Source: Paenalcaligenes sp050487225
GTDB taxonomy: Bacteria; Pseudomonadota; Gammaproteobacteria; Burkholderiales; Burkholderiaceae_B
Direction of reading: 5' to 3'
Length of the DNA stretch: 64,000 nt
NCBI RefSeq assembly: GCF_050487225.1
Contig: NZ_JBKQGY010000002.1
Coordinates: 186,001-250,000, forward strand
Each line of letters begins with the position of its first letter. The stretch's first letter is position 1. This document shows positions 25,563 to 34,749 of the stretch, piece after piece. A program made the translations under genes and the position numbers. The notes under the pieces were generated by a model that was not told the origin of the DNA, did no database searches, and was given only the letters and a program-made list of their open reading frames with translations.

Positions 25563-27911
25563 CTACGAGCTTTTTACGCTATTATCATTACCTTCAACAG
25601 AATCAGCTACTACTTTTGATCCTGCCAAGCGGGCCAAGAGGATGGTGATGCGTGCGCCCCCTTCACGTTGATTCGTCACGCTTATCTTACCGCCATGTTC
25701 CTCTATGATCTTTTTCACAATGGCTAGCCCCAAACCAGTACCTGTCGCCTTTGTTGTTACGTAGGGTTCAAATACTCGAGCCAACAATTGTTCATCAAAA
25801 CCTGGGCCATTATCCGCCACCACCAATCGTACCCCATGTATGCCCTGTTCTGCATCATGAATGGTACAGGAGGTTTTCACTGTGATGATTCCCTCGCTAG
25901 GCTCGCGCCCTTGAGTGGCCGCATACACAGCATTGGCCAACAGATTATGAATCACTTGACGTAACTGTGTTGGATCACCTTCTACGGCGGGCACCCCCGC
26001 TCCTAGCGATACTTCCCAGTTTACACGTCCGCTGTTTTCTGCAGAAGCACTTTCCGGATCCCATCCGTACAAAGTCAGTACTTCATGCAGTAACGCATTT
26101 ATATCCAATTCTTGCATCTGCGCTTGTGGCACCCGAGCATACTCTCGGAAGTCGTCCACCATCTGCTTTAACGAGCCCACCTGGTTCACAATGGTGGTGG
26201 TAGCTCGTTTCAGCATCGCTGCATCCGTCTCATCCAGCTTCGATTCTAGCTTCAGAGCCAAACGCTCCGCCGATAACTGTATGGGCGTCAGTGGGTTTTT
26301 AATTTCGTGCGCCAAGCGTCGTGCTACCTCTCCCCACGCTACTAGACGGTTCGCCGAGATAATATCACTGATATCGTCAAACACCACTAAATAGCCGCTT
26401 GAGTCTCGTCCAATCCTAAGCTCCATACCTCTTGCTAGCAAAGTAATAATAACAGCACGCATATCATGCCTACTGCCAAAGCTTAATTCAAATTGTTGCT
26501 GCCAATATTCACGAGCCCCTACGGCTGAATGTTCGGCAAATGCGTTACGTAGTTGGTTAGCAAAACCATTGTCATCGGTGACGTGCTCTAGGGGTTTGCC
26601 TTTCACTAAACTCAAATCTGCACGCAAAATATTCTGTGCAGCTTGGTTAAACATGGTCACACAGAACGCATCATCAAACACCAAAACGCCAGACGACAAA
26701 CTGCTTAACACCGATTCTAGATACAAGTTGGAACGTTCTAGTTGCTGTCTATTACGTTCTACTGTACGTCTGGCATCATCCAATTGTCGGGTCATCGTAT
26801 TAAACGATCGTGTCAGTTGCCCTACTTCGTCTTTATCCGAGTTCTCAGGTAGCGGACGATAATCCCCCACCCCTACGGCTTGCGTACCTGCCGCCAGTGC
26901 CAGCAAGGGTCGCACCAACCGACGAGAAATCGCAATCGCTGCAGCCATAGCGGCAAACACCGCCAAAATCAACGCCAACGTTAAGATGATGCCATATAAC
27001 TTGCGCAAGCCTTGGCGCGACAACGCTAGCTCTTGATAATCCCTATACCCTTCTTCTACCAACATAGCATGTCGCGCAATGTTTTCAGGCACGGCCTCGG
27101 TCACTTGCAGCCAACGCTTATCACTAGGCTGCGTAAACTGACCTAGGTAACTGTTGCTACTATCTAGCGGGATCACCACTCGCAAACGCAGGCCAGTAGA
27201 ACCTACGCCTTGACTGTCGTCTAGCTCGGCTGAGGCATACTCTTTAGCCACCCGCAAATAGTTCTGCACGTTTTGCTTGGGGATCTCGGGCAGCGACATA
27301 TCAAAACGCGTGGACGAATACGCAATCAATCTGCCAGCACTGGTGAAAATCATGGCATCACCAATGTTGGTGCGTTCACGCAAACTGTTTAGCACCAAGC
27401 CTGGATCAACATGGCTTTCATTCAGCATGACAGCTAGGCTTGCGGCCCGCTTTTTTAAATCGCTTAAACGCGCATCTAACGCGGCCCTACCTAAATCCAG
27501 CCCCGATTCCAAGGCTCGGTCTACACGCACGTTAAACCACGACTCAATAGAACGTGACATGAACTGCACGGACAACACGTAGATCAACGTGCCCGGCAAT
27601 ATACCTATTAACGTGAAATACAAGGCGAAGCGCGCTGTCATTCTCGCGCCAAATTGCCGCTTTTTTACTTGCTTGAATAACCGTCCGCCTAACAGCACCA
27701 CCCAAAAAATCAGGGCAACCGCCAAGATGCCGTTTAACATCAACAGCACGTCGTAGTATTCGTTATAGCGTGAGGCGTTAGCGGTAGACCACACCAATAA
27801 GCCCAGCAACGCCACTGCACTTACCGCAGCGATGATCAGGGCTATACGCAGCACCCAGCGAATTACGGCTGGTGCTCGGCGTCGGAAATCGAAAAAGTGA
27901 AGTTTTTCCAT
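25563..27911 (-). CDS. NtrY-type sensor histidine kinase
   Basis: Large membrane sensor kinase of 782 residues. Four hydrophobic helices are visible: residues about 18-40, 50-72, 92-115 and, after a sensor region of about 190 residues, one near 315-340. HAMP (MTRQLDDARRTVERNR), PAS (LVFDDAFCVTMFNQAAQNIL), HisKA with His in RLAHEIKNPLTPIQLSAERL, and HATPase with DNGPGFDEQ and GTGLGLAIVKKIIEEHGG follow. ATG 27911 (MEKLHFFDFRRR) is preferred over 27929. It overlaps the DUF4390 gene by 49 bp. It presumably phosphorylates the adjacent regulator. Confidence 0.9.
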   Translation of the reverse strand: MEKLHFFDFRRRAPAVIRWVLRIALIIAAVSAVALLGLLVWSTANASRYNEYYDVLLMLNGILAVALIFWVVLLGGRLFKQVKKRQFGARMTARFALYFTLIGILPGTLIYVLSVQFMSRSIESWFNVRVDRALESGLDLGRAALDARLSDLKKRAASLAVMLNESHVDPGLVLNSLRERTNIGDAMIFTSAGRLIAYSSTRFDMSLPEIPKQNVQNYLRVAKEYASAELDDSQGVGSTGLRLRVVIPLDSSNSYLGQFTQPSDKRWLQVTEAVPENIARHAMLVEEGYRDYQELALSRQGLRKLYGIILTLALILAVFAAMAAAIAISRRLVRPLLALAAGTQAVGVGDYRPLPENSDKDEVGQLTRSFNTMTRQLDDARRTVERNRQQLERSNLYLESVLSSLSSGVLVFDDAFCVTMFNQAAQNILRADLSLVKGKPLEHVTDDNGFANQLRNAFAEHSAVGAREYWQQQFELSFGSRHDMRAVIITLLARGMELRIGRDSSGYLVVFDDISDIISANRLVAWGEVARRLAHEIKNPLTPIQLSAERLALKLESKLDETDAAMLKRATTTIVNQVGSLKQMVDDFREYARVPQAQMQELDINALLHEVLTLYGWDPESASAENSGRVNWEVSLGAGVPAVEGDPTQLRQVIHNLLANAVYAATQGREPSEGIITVKTSCTIHDAEQGIHGVRLVVADNGPGFDEQLLARVFEPYVTTKATGTGLGLAIVKKIIEEHGGKISVTNQREGGARITILLARLAGSKVVADSVEGNDNSVKSS

Positions 27912-28531
27912 GGGGTGGACAACGTCCAAGCGCGGCGATTCATCGCATCCACTTGGAAGGGCCTAGTCAATAAAGAGGTATCCAGACGCAAACGTAAACG
28001 CCCGTACAGTTCGGTGTTTTTATCAAAATCACTTACTGGTGCCACAGCCCAGCCTCGTATATGACGTAATGAGTCCAAGGCTTCGTTTAGGCTGCTTTCC
28101 GGCAATAATAGCTCCCCCGAGCCCACACGCCACTGTCTGGTTAACGCATTGTAGGTGACCCGCCAAGTTTGATTGGCATCCACTATTGTTTTATCGAACC
28201 ACCACCAGCGTGTGCTACGTATCTCCACATCTACGGTGAAGTACAGGGGAATCCCTTTATAGACTACGTCCTGAAGCTCAGGACTTAGCTCAAAATCCAC
28301 ATCGGCGTCTATGTATAGACGACCATCTCGTATAACAGGCTCTACCCGTATCACTTCTTCGGTAGTGCCCTGTTGCCCCGTGTCCACCACGGTGGTCATC
28401 GTAGGCGTGTTGTCTGTTACCGCATCAGCAACCCGTAAACCTTGAGCAGAACCAACAGGCACCACAAGACACAAAGCTAATGCTAGCCCTGCCTTGCGTA
28501 CAAACCGGTTGAAAGATCTACCCGCTCTCAT
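27863..28531 (-). CDS. DUF4390 domain-containing exported protein
   Basis: A 222-residue protein with a signal peptide (AGLALALCLVVPVGSAQG) and the DUF4390 domain typical of genes between rsmB and the ntrY-type kinase in betaproteobacteria. Features include ADVDFELSPELQDVV, a paired-Trp segment STRWWWFDKTIV and RRAWTLSTPWKNFTFSI near the end. Function unknown. The long overlap with the kinase gene suggests coupling, and perhaps a periplasmic accessory role for the sensor. Confidence 0.85.
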   Translation of the reverse strand: MRAGRSFNRFVRKAGLALALCLVVPVGSAQGLRVADAVTDNTPTMTTVVDTGQQGTTEEVIRVEPVIRDGRLYIDADVDFELSPELQDVVYKGIPLYFTVDVEIRSTRWWWFDKTIVDANQTWRVTYNALTRQWRVGSGELLLPESSLNEALDSLRHIRGWAVAPVSDFDKNTELYGRLRLRLDTSLLTRPFQVDAMNRRAWTLSTPWKNFTFSISDAEHQP

Positions 28532-28540
28532 GGTCGACGT

Positions 28541-29878
28541 TTATGCCTCTTTACGCAATAACTGATAGAAGAACCCATCACCACATGGTTGCCCGTTTTC
28601 TACAGGCTGTGGCAATACTTGCCCTGGACTAGGCAACGCAACGGCATCAGCATGCCTAGCCAAAAATGCTTTGCTTTGCTCAATACCCTCTTGAGGGAAG
28701 ATAGAGCAAGTGACATACAGCATATACCCACCAGGTTTTAATGTCAGCCATAAAGCATCCGCAATGGTTGCCTGCAAAGCCGCTGTCGCCGCTACGTCTT
28801 GAGGGCGACGCAACCAACGTATATCAGGGTGACGACGCACAATACCCGATGCAGTACATGGCACATCAGCCAAAATCGCATCAAAAGGGGTACCGTCCCA
28901 CCATTGTTCTACAGTAGCTGCATCAGCGGCTTGTATCGTGACCTGATCAGAATCCAAGCCCAATCGTTGTAAGTTTTGTGGCACACGCTGCAATCGCGTG
29001 GCATCGGCATCTAAGGCCACCAGCGAAATATCAGCACGCTCTAACAAATGGGCTGTTTTACCCCCAGGGGCCGCACACGCATCCAGCACATGCATGCCGT
29101 CTGTTACCGGTAACAACGCTCCTGCTTGCTGAGCCGCATAATCTTGTACTGACCACCACCCTTGCTCAAAACCGGGTAACTGCTGCACAGGCAGCGCCTC
29201 GGCCAGCACCACGGCCTCGCCACCCGGTGTCCAGCACGCAATACCTGCCTCTTCAAACAGCGCTTGCAGTCGAGCAACAGAGCAACGGCGCTGGTTCACA
29301 CGTAACGTTAACGGACCGGGACGGTTTGAATGCTGCAAGATGGCTTCCCACTGCTGCGGATAGGCCTTTTTGATTTGTTTGATCCACCAATTGGGGAAAT
29401 TCCAACGGGCCTCTGGATGACTATTGGCCTCAGCCAGTAGCTCGGTGCGTTCACGCAAATAGCGGCGCAACACGGCATTAATCAAGGCTTTATACACACG
29501 CAACAACCTGTGATCAGCAGCGGCTTGCACGGCTTGATTCACTACAGTATGTGGGGCATAAACAGGAACTTCTGGCTGATCAGCGAAAGCGTCTTCGTTT
29601 TCTTGTACTTCGGCAGCGCTATCTAGCACAGCCAATGACACCAGCAACAACGCTTCGGTTAACCCTGATGGCGCTTTACGGCTAACCAGTTGGCTAAGCA
29701 ACTGCTTCGCCAAGCCCAAACGTCGCAAACTGTGAAAGCTCACGGCCTGAGCCGCTGCACGTACCGTTGCGGGCGTTTGCGTTAAGCATTCGGTGAGTGA
29801 TTTCCCTGCCAAAACTCCTTGCACGAGCTGGGCGCTGGCCAGCAATACAGTAGATAGAGAAGGAGTAGTAGAAGACAT
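28541..29878 (-). CDS. rsmB: 16S rRNA (cytosine(967)-C(5))-methyltransferase RsmB
   Basis: Methylates C967 of 16S rRNA. The 445-residue protein has an N-terminal NusB-like helical domain (about 1-150) and a C-terminal Rossmann methyltransferase domain with DACAAPGGKTAHLLE, DVPCTASGIVRRHPDI and the catalytic TCSIFPQEG. It heads the minus-strand run rsmB, DUF4390, kinase and regulator. Confidence 0.93.
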   Translation of the reverse strand: MSSTTPSLSTVLLASAQLVQGVLAGKSLTECLTQTPATVRAAAQAVSFHSLRRLGLAKQLLSQLVSRKAPSGLTEALLLVSLAVLDSAAEVQENEDAFADQPEVPVYAPHTVVNQAVQAAADHRLLRVYKALINAVLRRYLRERTELLAEANSHPEARWNFPNWWIKQIKKAYPQQWEAILQHSNRPGPLTLRVNQRRCSVARLQALFEEAGIACWTPGGEAVVLAEALPVQQLPGFEQGWWSVQDYAAQQAGALLPVTDGMHVLDACAAPGGKTAHLLERADISLVALDADATRLQRVPQNLQRLGLDSDQVTIQAADAATVEQWWDGTPFDAILADVPCTASGIVRRHPDIRWLRRPQDVAATAALQATIADALWLTLKPGGYMLYVTCSIFPQEGIEQSKAFLARHADAVALPSPGQVLPQPVENGQPCGDGFFYQLLRKEA

Positions 29879-30015
29879 GGCAAAAAAATACTAAAAAAAC
29901 AGCCTGCCCTTTTAGAGTTGGGCACAAGAAACTGTAACATCTTTTGTGTAGTGCCATACAGCTTTTATACAGTTGGTGCTACGATCGTAGTTTGGTCCAA
30001 TCTGGGAAGCGTGGC

Positions 30016-30537
30016 ATGACACAATACAAACTTGATGATAACAGCCCTGACGTACATGACAGTGCCTATGTGGCCGAAGAAGCCGTATTGATCGCCAAGG
30101 TGCAGCTTGATGCCCACACCAGCGTCTGGTCGGGTGCTATTTTGCGTGGTGACAACGAGCTTATACACATAGGCACGGGCTCGAATGTACAAGAAGGAGC
30201 CGTGCTGCACACAGACCCCGGTTACCCGCTCACTATTGGTACTAACGTCACCATTGGCCACCAAGCCATGCTTCACGGCTGTACGGTCGAAGATGGCTGT
30301 TTAATCGGCATTCAAGCCGTCGTCTTAAATGGTGCTGTCATTGGTAAAAATAGCCTTGTAGGGGCTGGAGCCTTAGTCACCGAAGGCAAGACCTTCCCAG
30401 AACGATCCCTAATTATTGGTTCTCCGGCTAAAGCCGTACGTACGCTCAGTGACGAAGAAGTCGCTAACCTACAGCGCAATGCCAAGACCTACCAAGAACG
30501 TTCCGCACACTACAAAACCGCCTTACAGAAACTATGA
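30016..30537 (+). CDS. Gamma-carbonic anhydrase-like left-handed beta-helix protein
   Basis: A 173-residue hexapeptide-repeat protein of the gamma-carbonic anhydrase/YrdA group. The repeats run from about residue 10 to 140, and the metal-site histidines are present in VLHTDPG and TIGHQAMLHGCTV. YrdA-like members often lack measurable carbonic anhydrase activity, so the enzyme role is uncertain. ATG 30016 (MTQYKLDDNSPDVHDSAYVA) is preferred over a start at 29944 that adds a non-homologous leader. It overlaps galE by 4 bp. Confidence 0.85.
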   Translation: MTQYKLDDNSPDVHDSAYVAEEAVLIAKVQLDAHTSVWSGAILRGDNELIHIGTGSNVQEGAVLHTDPGYPLTIGTNVTIGHQAMLHGCTVEDGCLIGIQAVVLNGAVIGKNSLVGAGALVTEGKTFPERSLIIGSPAKAVRTLSDEEVANLQRNAKTYQERSAHYKTALQKL

Positions 30538-31553
30538 AGCCTTACATCCTTGTGACGGGTGGTACCGGTTTTATCGGTAGCCACACCACAGTTGCCCTGC
30601 TACAAGCTGGCTATAACGTACTGATACTTGATAACCTCAGCAACAGCTCGGCTTCAGTGCTGGATGCCATAGAAGAAATCGCCACTATCCGCCCTGACTT
30701 TGTGCAAGGTGATATACGCGATGCTGCGCTGCTCAACGATCTGCTCACACGCTACCGTATACAAGCGGTTATGCACTTTGCTGGGCTTAAAGCCGTCGGT
30801 GAGTCGGTACAGTTCCCACTACGTTATTACGACAATAACGTACACGGCTCCGTACAACTGCTGCAAGCCCTGCAAGACGCTAATGTGCGTACCTTTATTT
30901 TCTCTTCCTCGGCAACGGTCTATGGTGACCCCCAGTTCTTGCCCTTAACTGAAGACCACCCGCTATCCAGCACCAACCCCTATGGTCATAGCAAGCTGAT
31001 GGTGGAAGAGATTTTACAAAATCTTTATAAAAGCGAAGAAGGCTGGAAAATTGCCTGCTTACGCTACTTCAACCCTGTAGGCGCACACCCAAGTGGCCTA
31101 ATCGGTGAAGCCCCTCAAGGAATACCCAACAACCTCATGCCGTATGTGGCTCAAGTAGCCATTGGCGACAGACCGCACCTGAGCGTATTTGGCGATGACT
31201 ATGACACACCAGATGGCACAGGAGTACGTGACTACATTCACGTAATGGACTTGGCTGATGGTCACTTAGCCGCATTGAAATACTGCTTAGACAATGACAG
31301 CGAGTTGCTGGCCGTTAACTTGGGTACAGGCACAGGCTATTCGGTGCTGGATATGATCTCGGCTTTTGAACATAGTAGCCAACGTCGTATCGCTTACCAG
31401 ATTGCTCCTCGCCGCCCTGGGGATATTGCTTCGTGCTGGGCAGACACTACCTTAGCCAGAAAAAAACTAGGCTGGACAGCGTCGTCCGGTATTCAACAAA
31501 TGTGTGATGATGCGTGGCGCTGGCAGTGTCATGCCGCTTCTGAAAACAGCTGA
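30534..31553 (+). CDS. galE: UDP-glucose 4-epimerase
   Basis: Extended SDR enzyme that interconverts UDP-glucose and UDP-galactose for surface glycans. The 339-residue protein has VTGGTGFIGSHTTVALLQ, the catalytic Ser-Tyr-Lys set (SSSATVYG and NPYGHSKLM) and CLRYFNPVGAHPSG. It overlaps the preceding gene by 4 bp and ends at a 353-bp gap with a large hairpin. No other glycan gene is adjacent. Confidence 0.93.
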   Translation: MKPYILVTGGTGFIGSHTTVALLQAGYNVLILDNLSNSSASVLDAIEEIATIRPDFVQGDIRDAALLNDLLTRYRIQAVMHFAGLKAVGESVQFPLRYYDNNVHGSVQLLQALQDANVRTFIFSSSATVYGDPQFLPLTEDHPLSSTNPYGHSKLMVEEILQNLYKSEEGWKIACLRYFNPVGAHPSGLIGEAPQGIPNNLMPYVAQVAIGDRPHLSVFGDDYDTPDGTGVRDYIHVMDLADGHLAALKYCLDNDSELLAVNLGTGTGYSVLDMISAFEHSSQRRIAYQIAPRRPGDIASCWADTTLARKKLGWTASSGIQQMCDDAWRWQCHAASENS

Positions 31554-31906
31554 TATTTTGCGACGGAGCAAAGCATTCATTGCGCACGCTGGGGGACTGC
31601 AGGAAAGCTTTTTGTGATTTGAGACACCAAATCAAAAAAGTTTCCTCTCCGTCCCCCGACGGCTCTAGCATCTAATAGGTTTACAGCCCTTTTTACTGTA
31701 GCGCTGCAATAAAGACTTCTAGTAGCGACATGCGTTCTTATCTGTCATGTCACAGAAAATGAAATACCTAGCAGCAACCACCAAAACAAAAACCTAGGCA
31801 AGCGACGACGGAAAGGCGGATGGAAGTATTTTTTTATTTGGTTTACAAATTAAAAAGTATTTTCGCAGCCTTAGGCTACAGCAGACAGTGGTTGATCAGT
31901 AGGCTC
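31554..31906. other. Non-coding gap with a large stem-loop at 31591-31657
   Basis: Gap between the convergent galE and rarD genes. GGGGGAC (31591-31597) pairs with GTCCCCC (31651-31657). Inside, GGAAA, CTTTTT and TGATTTG pair with CAAATCA, AAAAAG and TTTCC, closing on the loop AGACAC. In total 25 base pairs, one internal loop, one bulge and one mismatch in 67 nt. No U-tract follows on either strand. A CGACGG direct repeat lies at 31561 and about 31656. I see no gene in the rest of the gap. Confidence 0.65.
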
Positions 31907-32812
31907 TTAAGCCTCTCTCCGCATGGACCTCACGCCATCAAGAATCAGCAGCAAAATGGCCGTCCACACACACCCGTACGTGATCCATTGCATATTTTCA
32001 ATGCGCTCACCCAGCAGCAAGGCCACCACGACCAACAAGGCAGGCTCAACGTAAGCCAGCAGCCCAAATAGCCCCAGTGGTAAACGGTGATTAGCCAACA
32101 CCATCAAGCCCAACGACTTGGCACTCAAAACACCCAAGCCCAAAATCAACCACAACAAGGTGGCAGTAAAGGTGCCGTCAGGTAAGGCTTTACTAGTTTC
32201 TACGATGAACCATGCAGCCACAGGTGCGCTTAACAGCAAATCAAACCACATCCCCCCTAAGTTGCTGGTTTTGAGGATGCGACGCAAAGCAAAGTAAAAC
32301 GGATAGCCTAATGCCACCATAAAGGCGGGCCACGATACTTGCGGCGCAAACAAAAGCTCATTGGCTACCCCTACGCCGGCAATAGCACACACTATTTTCT
32401 GCAGCGTGGTGATGCGCTCTTTAAATACTAATCTGCCGGTTAGCACCAAGGTAAGAGGCAACAAGAAATAGCCCAGCGACACATCTAAGGCATAGCCGTT
32501 TACGGGTGCCCATAAAAACAGCCACAACTGCACTCCCACCAAGAAGGACGAGACAGGCAACGCCAGCCACAGCCAGGGTTCATGCTTTAACCGTTTCCAA
32601 ATAGCAGTCACGTCTTTGGCTTGGCGTGTCACGATCAGAAAAAGTGTCAGGCAAGGGATGGTAAGCAAAATACGCCAACCGTAGATTTGTATGCCGTTTA
32701 ACGGTGCTAACAAGGTGGAATAGTAGTAGAGCACCCCGAAGAGCACAGAGGACGAAATAGAGAAAATAACGCCCGCTACAGAAGCTGAATTATGGGTACT
32801 CACACCACACAC
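31907..32812 (-). CDS. rarD: EamA family transporter, RarD type
   Basis: Ten-helix drug/metabolite-superfamily permease of about 301 residues. The pattern GVLYYYSTLLAPLNGIQIYG and RILLTIPCL, with LGYFLLPLTLVLTGRLVFKERIT and LAYVEPALLVVVALLLGERI, is characteristic of RarD. Its substrate is not established in any species I can name with confidence. The start is unclear: only GTG codons (32812, 32803) lie near the expected N-terminus. The CAA repeat at 32974 lies about 160 bp upstream and could affect its promoter. Confidence 0.82.
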   Translation of the reverse strand: MCGVSTHNSASVAGVIFSISSSVLFGVLYYYSTLLAPLNGIQIYGWRILLTIPCLTLFLIVTRQAKDVTAIWKRLKHEPWLWLALPVSSFLVGVQLWLFLWAPVNGYALDVSLGYFLLPLTLVLTGRLVFKERITTLQKIVCAIAGVGVANELLFAPQVSWPAFMVALGYPFYFALRRILKTSNLGGMWFDLLLSAPVAAWFIVETSKALPDGTFTATLLWLILGLGVLSAKSLGLMVLANHRLPLGLFGLLAYVEPALLVVVALLLGERIENMQWITYGCVWTAILLLILDGVRSMRREA

Positions 32813-32973
32813 CTTGTTGAACAGTTATTCATATGTAAAGCAATTGATTATGGTGCTCCACTCAGAGCCATGCAAGCCAGATGCCAGAATGCCACAGCCT
32901 CAACAACACACCACGCATTAGCCCTTAACAATCACACAGCGCCCCAAGTACACGTAGTCTGCCTACGCCGTCG

Positions 32974-33029
<56 letters not shown>

Positions 33030-33048
33030 CGTACCAGCACTCAGGCAC

Positions 33049-33083
33049 AAAAAAACCTGCCCGCCTAAGCGAGCAGGTTTTTA
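33049..33083. terminator. Bidirectional intrinsic terminator at the 3' end of gabD
   Basis: AAAAACCTGC (33051-33060) pairs with GCAGGTTTTT (33073-33082), with an inner CGC-CTAA-GCG stem-loop. The minus strand, in which gabD is transcribed, gets a U-tract from the A-run at 33049-33055; the plus strand has TTTTT as well. Confidence 0.85.
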
Positions 33084-33102
33084 ATCACACAGTGATAGAG
33101 GC

Positions 33103-34554
33103 TTAAATACCGCCCATCAACATGTATTTAACAGTCATGTAGTCGTCCAGACCGTAGAAGGAACCTTCACGACCTACGCCAGACTGTTTCACGCCACCGA
33201 ATGGAGCTGCTTCGTTGGACAGGATGCCGGAGTTAATACCGATCATGCCGTATTCCAAACCTTCAGCAACGCGCCATACACGGCTCAAATCGCGGCTGTA
33301 GAAGTAAGCTGCCAAACCGTAGATCGTGTTGTTCGCCAGAGCGATCACTTCTTCGTCTGTTTTGAAGCGGAACAATGGTGCCAAAGGACCAAATGTTTCT
33401 TCGCCAGCAACGATCATGTCTGCTGTAGCGTTAGCAACAACGGTAGGTTGGAAGAACAGACCGCCTTTCTCGTCGGACTCACCACCAGTCAACACTTTAC
33501 CGCCTTTGGATACGGCGTCAGCAATGTGTTCACGGATTTTATCTACTGCGCTTTGCTCGATCAGCGGACCTTGAGTCACGCCGTCGTCCATCCCGTTACC
33601 TACTTTCAGTTTTTTCACTGCGGCAACGAATTTCTCAGCAAACGCGTCGTACACGCTGTCGTGTACGTAGAAGCGGTTTGCACATACGCAAGTTTGTCCG
33701 GTGTTACGGTATTTGCTGGCCATCGCGCCTTCAACAGCAGCGTCCAGATCCGCATCTTCAAATACGATGAAAGGGGCGTTACCACCCAATTCCAACGATA
33801 CTTTTTTGATCTGCTCAGCACTTTGCTTCATCAGCAAACGGCCGATTTCTGTGGAACCAGTGAAGCTCAGTTTGTGCACAGTTGGGTTGGAGGTCATTTC
33901 GCCACCGATAGCGGAAGCAGAACCCGTCAACACAGAGAACACACCAGCAGGCACACCCGCTTCTTCAGCCAACACAGCCAACGCAAATGCGGAGTACGGT
34001 GTTTGTGTAGCAGGTTTCACAACGATAGAGCAACCAGCAGCCAACGCAGCAGCCACTTTACGTGTGATCATGGAGGATGGGAAGTTCCAAGGAGTAATCG
34101 CTGCACATACACCGATTGGCTCTTTAGTTACCACGATACGACGGTCGCCAGCTGGGCCAGGGATTACATCACCGTAAGCACGTTTGGCTTCTTCACCGTA
34201 CCATTCCAAGTAGGAAGCACCGTAAGCAATCTCACCACGAGACTCAGCAATAGGCTTACCTTGCTCGATGGTCATGATTGTTGCCAGGTCTTCTTGGTTT
34301 TGCATAACCAAGTCAAACCATTTACGCAGAATGTTTGCACGCGCTTTAGCAGGTTTAGCACGCCACAATTTGAACGCTTCAGCAGCGCTCTCGATTGCGC
34401 GACGTGTCTCAGCAGCACCCATTTTAGGGATAGTGCCGATAACTTCAGCGGTTGCGGGGTTTTGCACTTCCAGTGTCTCACCGGAATCAGCGTTTACCCA
34501 CTGGCCATTAATATACGCTTGCTGCTTAAACAGCTCAGGACGCGTCAGTTTCAT
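33103..34554 (-). CDS. gabD: Succinate-semialdehyde dehydrogenase (NADP+)
   Basis: Oxidises succinate semialdehyde to succinate, the last step of GABA breakdown. The 483-residue aldehyde dehydrogenase has NPATAEVIGTIPKMG, PWNFPSSMITRK, general-base Glu in LELGGNAPF and catalytic Cys in GQTCVCANRF; the CVC pair matches the redox-switch cysteines of SSADH. ATG 34554 (MKLTRPELFKQQAYINGQWV) is chosen over an upstream 15-residue extension. It is transcribed after the MocR-type regulator with a 195-bp gap. The partner gabT lies 22 kb away. Confidence 0.92.
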   Translation of the reverse strand: MKLTRPELFKQQAYINGQWVNADSGETLEVQNPATAEVIGTIPKMGAAETRRAIESAAEAFKLWRAKPAKARANILRKWFDLVMQNQEDLATIMTIEQGKPIAESRGEIAYGASYLEWYGEEAKRAYGDVIPGPAGDRRIVVTKEPIGVCAAITPWNFPSSMITRKVAAALAAGCSIVVKPATQTPYSAFALAVLAEEAGVPAGVFSVLTGSASAIGGEMTSNPTVHKLSFTGSTEIGRLLMKQSAEQIKKVSLELGGNAPFIVFEDADLDAAVEGAMASKYRNTGQTCVCANRFYVHDSVYDAFAEKFVAAVKKLKVGNGMDDGVTQGPLIEQSAVDKIREHIADAVSKGGKVLTGGESDEKGGLFFQPTVVANATADMIVAGEETFGPLAPLFRFKTDEEVIALANNTIYGLAAYFYSRDLSRVWRVAEGLEYGMIGINSGILSNEAAPFGGVKQSGVGREGSFYGLDDYMTVKYMLMGGI

Positions 34555-34749
34555 TTGTGTACTCCACGAGCAAAAATCAATTTCATTATTTACTACCACC
34601 TACCCCTAGCTACATTGCATGTAACTGGCGGATTGAGCAACTGGCCTACATTGATACACCAGAATAGGCAAATAACCTAGAGCCATTGGCTCAACGATTC
34701 ACAGTGCCATTCCCAAGTACCTGATATTTCTATCTATGCGTTGCAGGCC

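Noticed and set aside
31554..31906. Insertion-sequence remnant around the large hairpin
   Set aside because: A CGACGG direct repeat flanks part of it, but there is no transposase fragment and the repeat is too short to count as target duplication evidence.
33448..34680. Long plus-strand frame of 410 codons
   Set aside because: It is antisense to gabD, rich in Cys, His, Phe and Arg as expected of a shadow frame in a codon-biased gene, and resembles no family.
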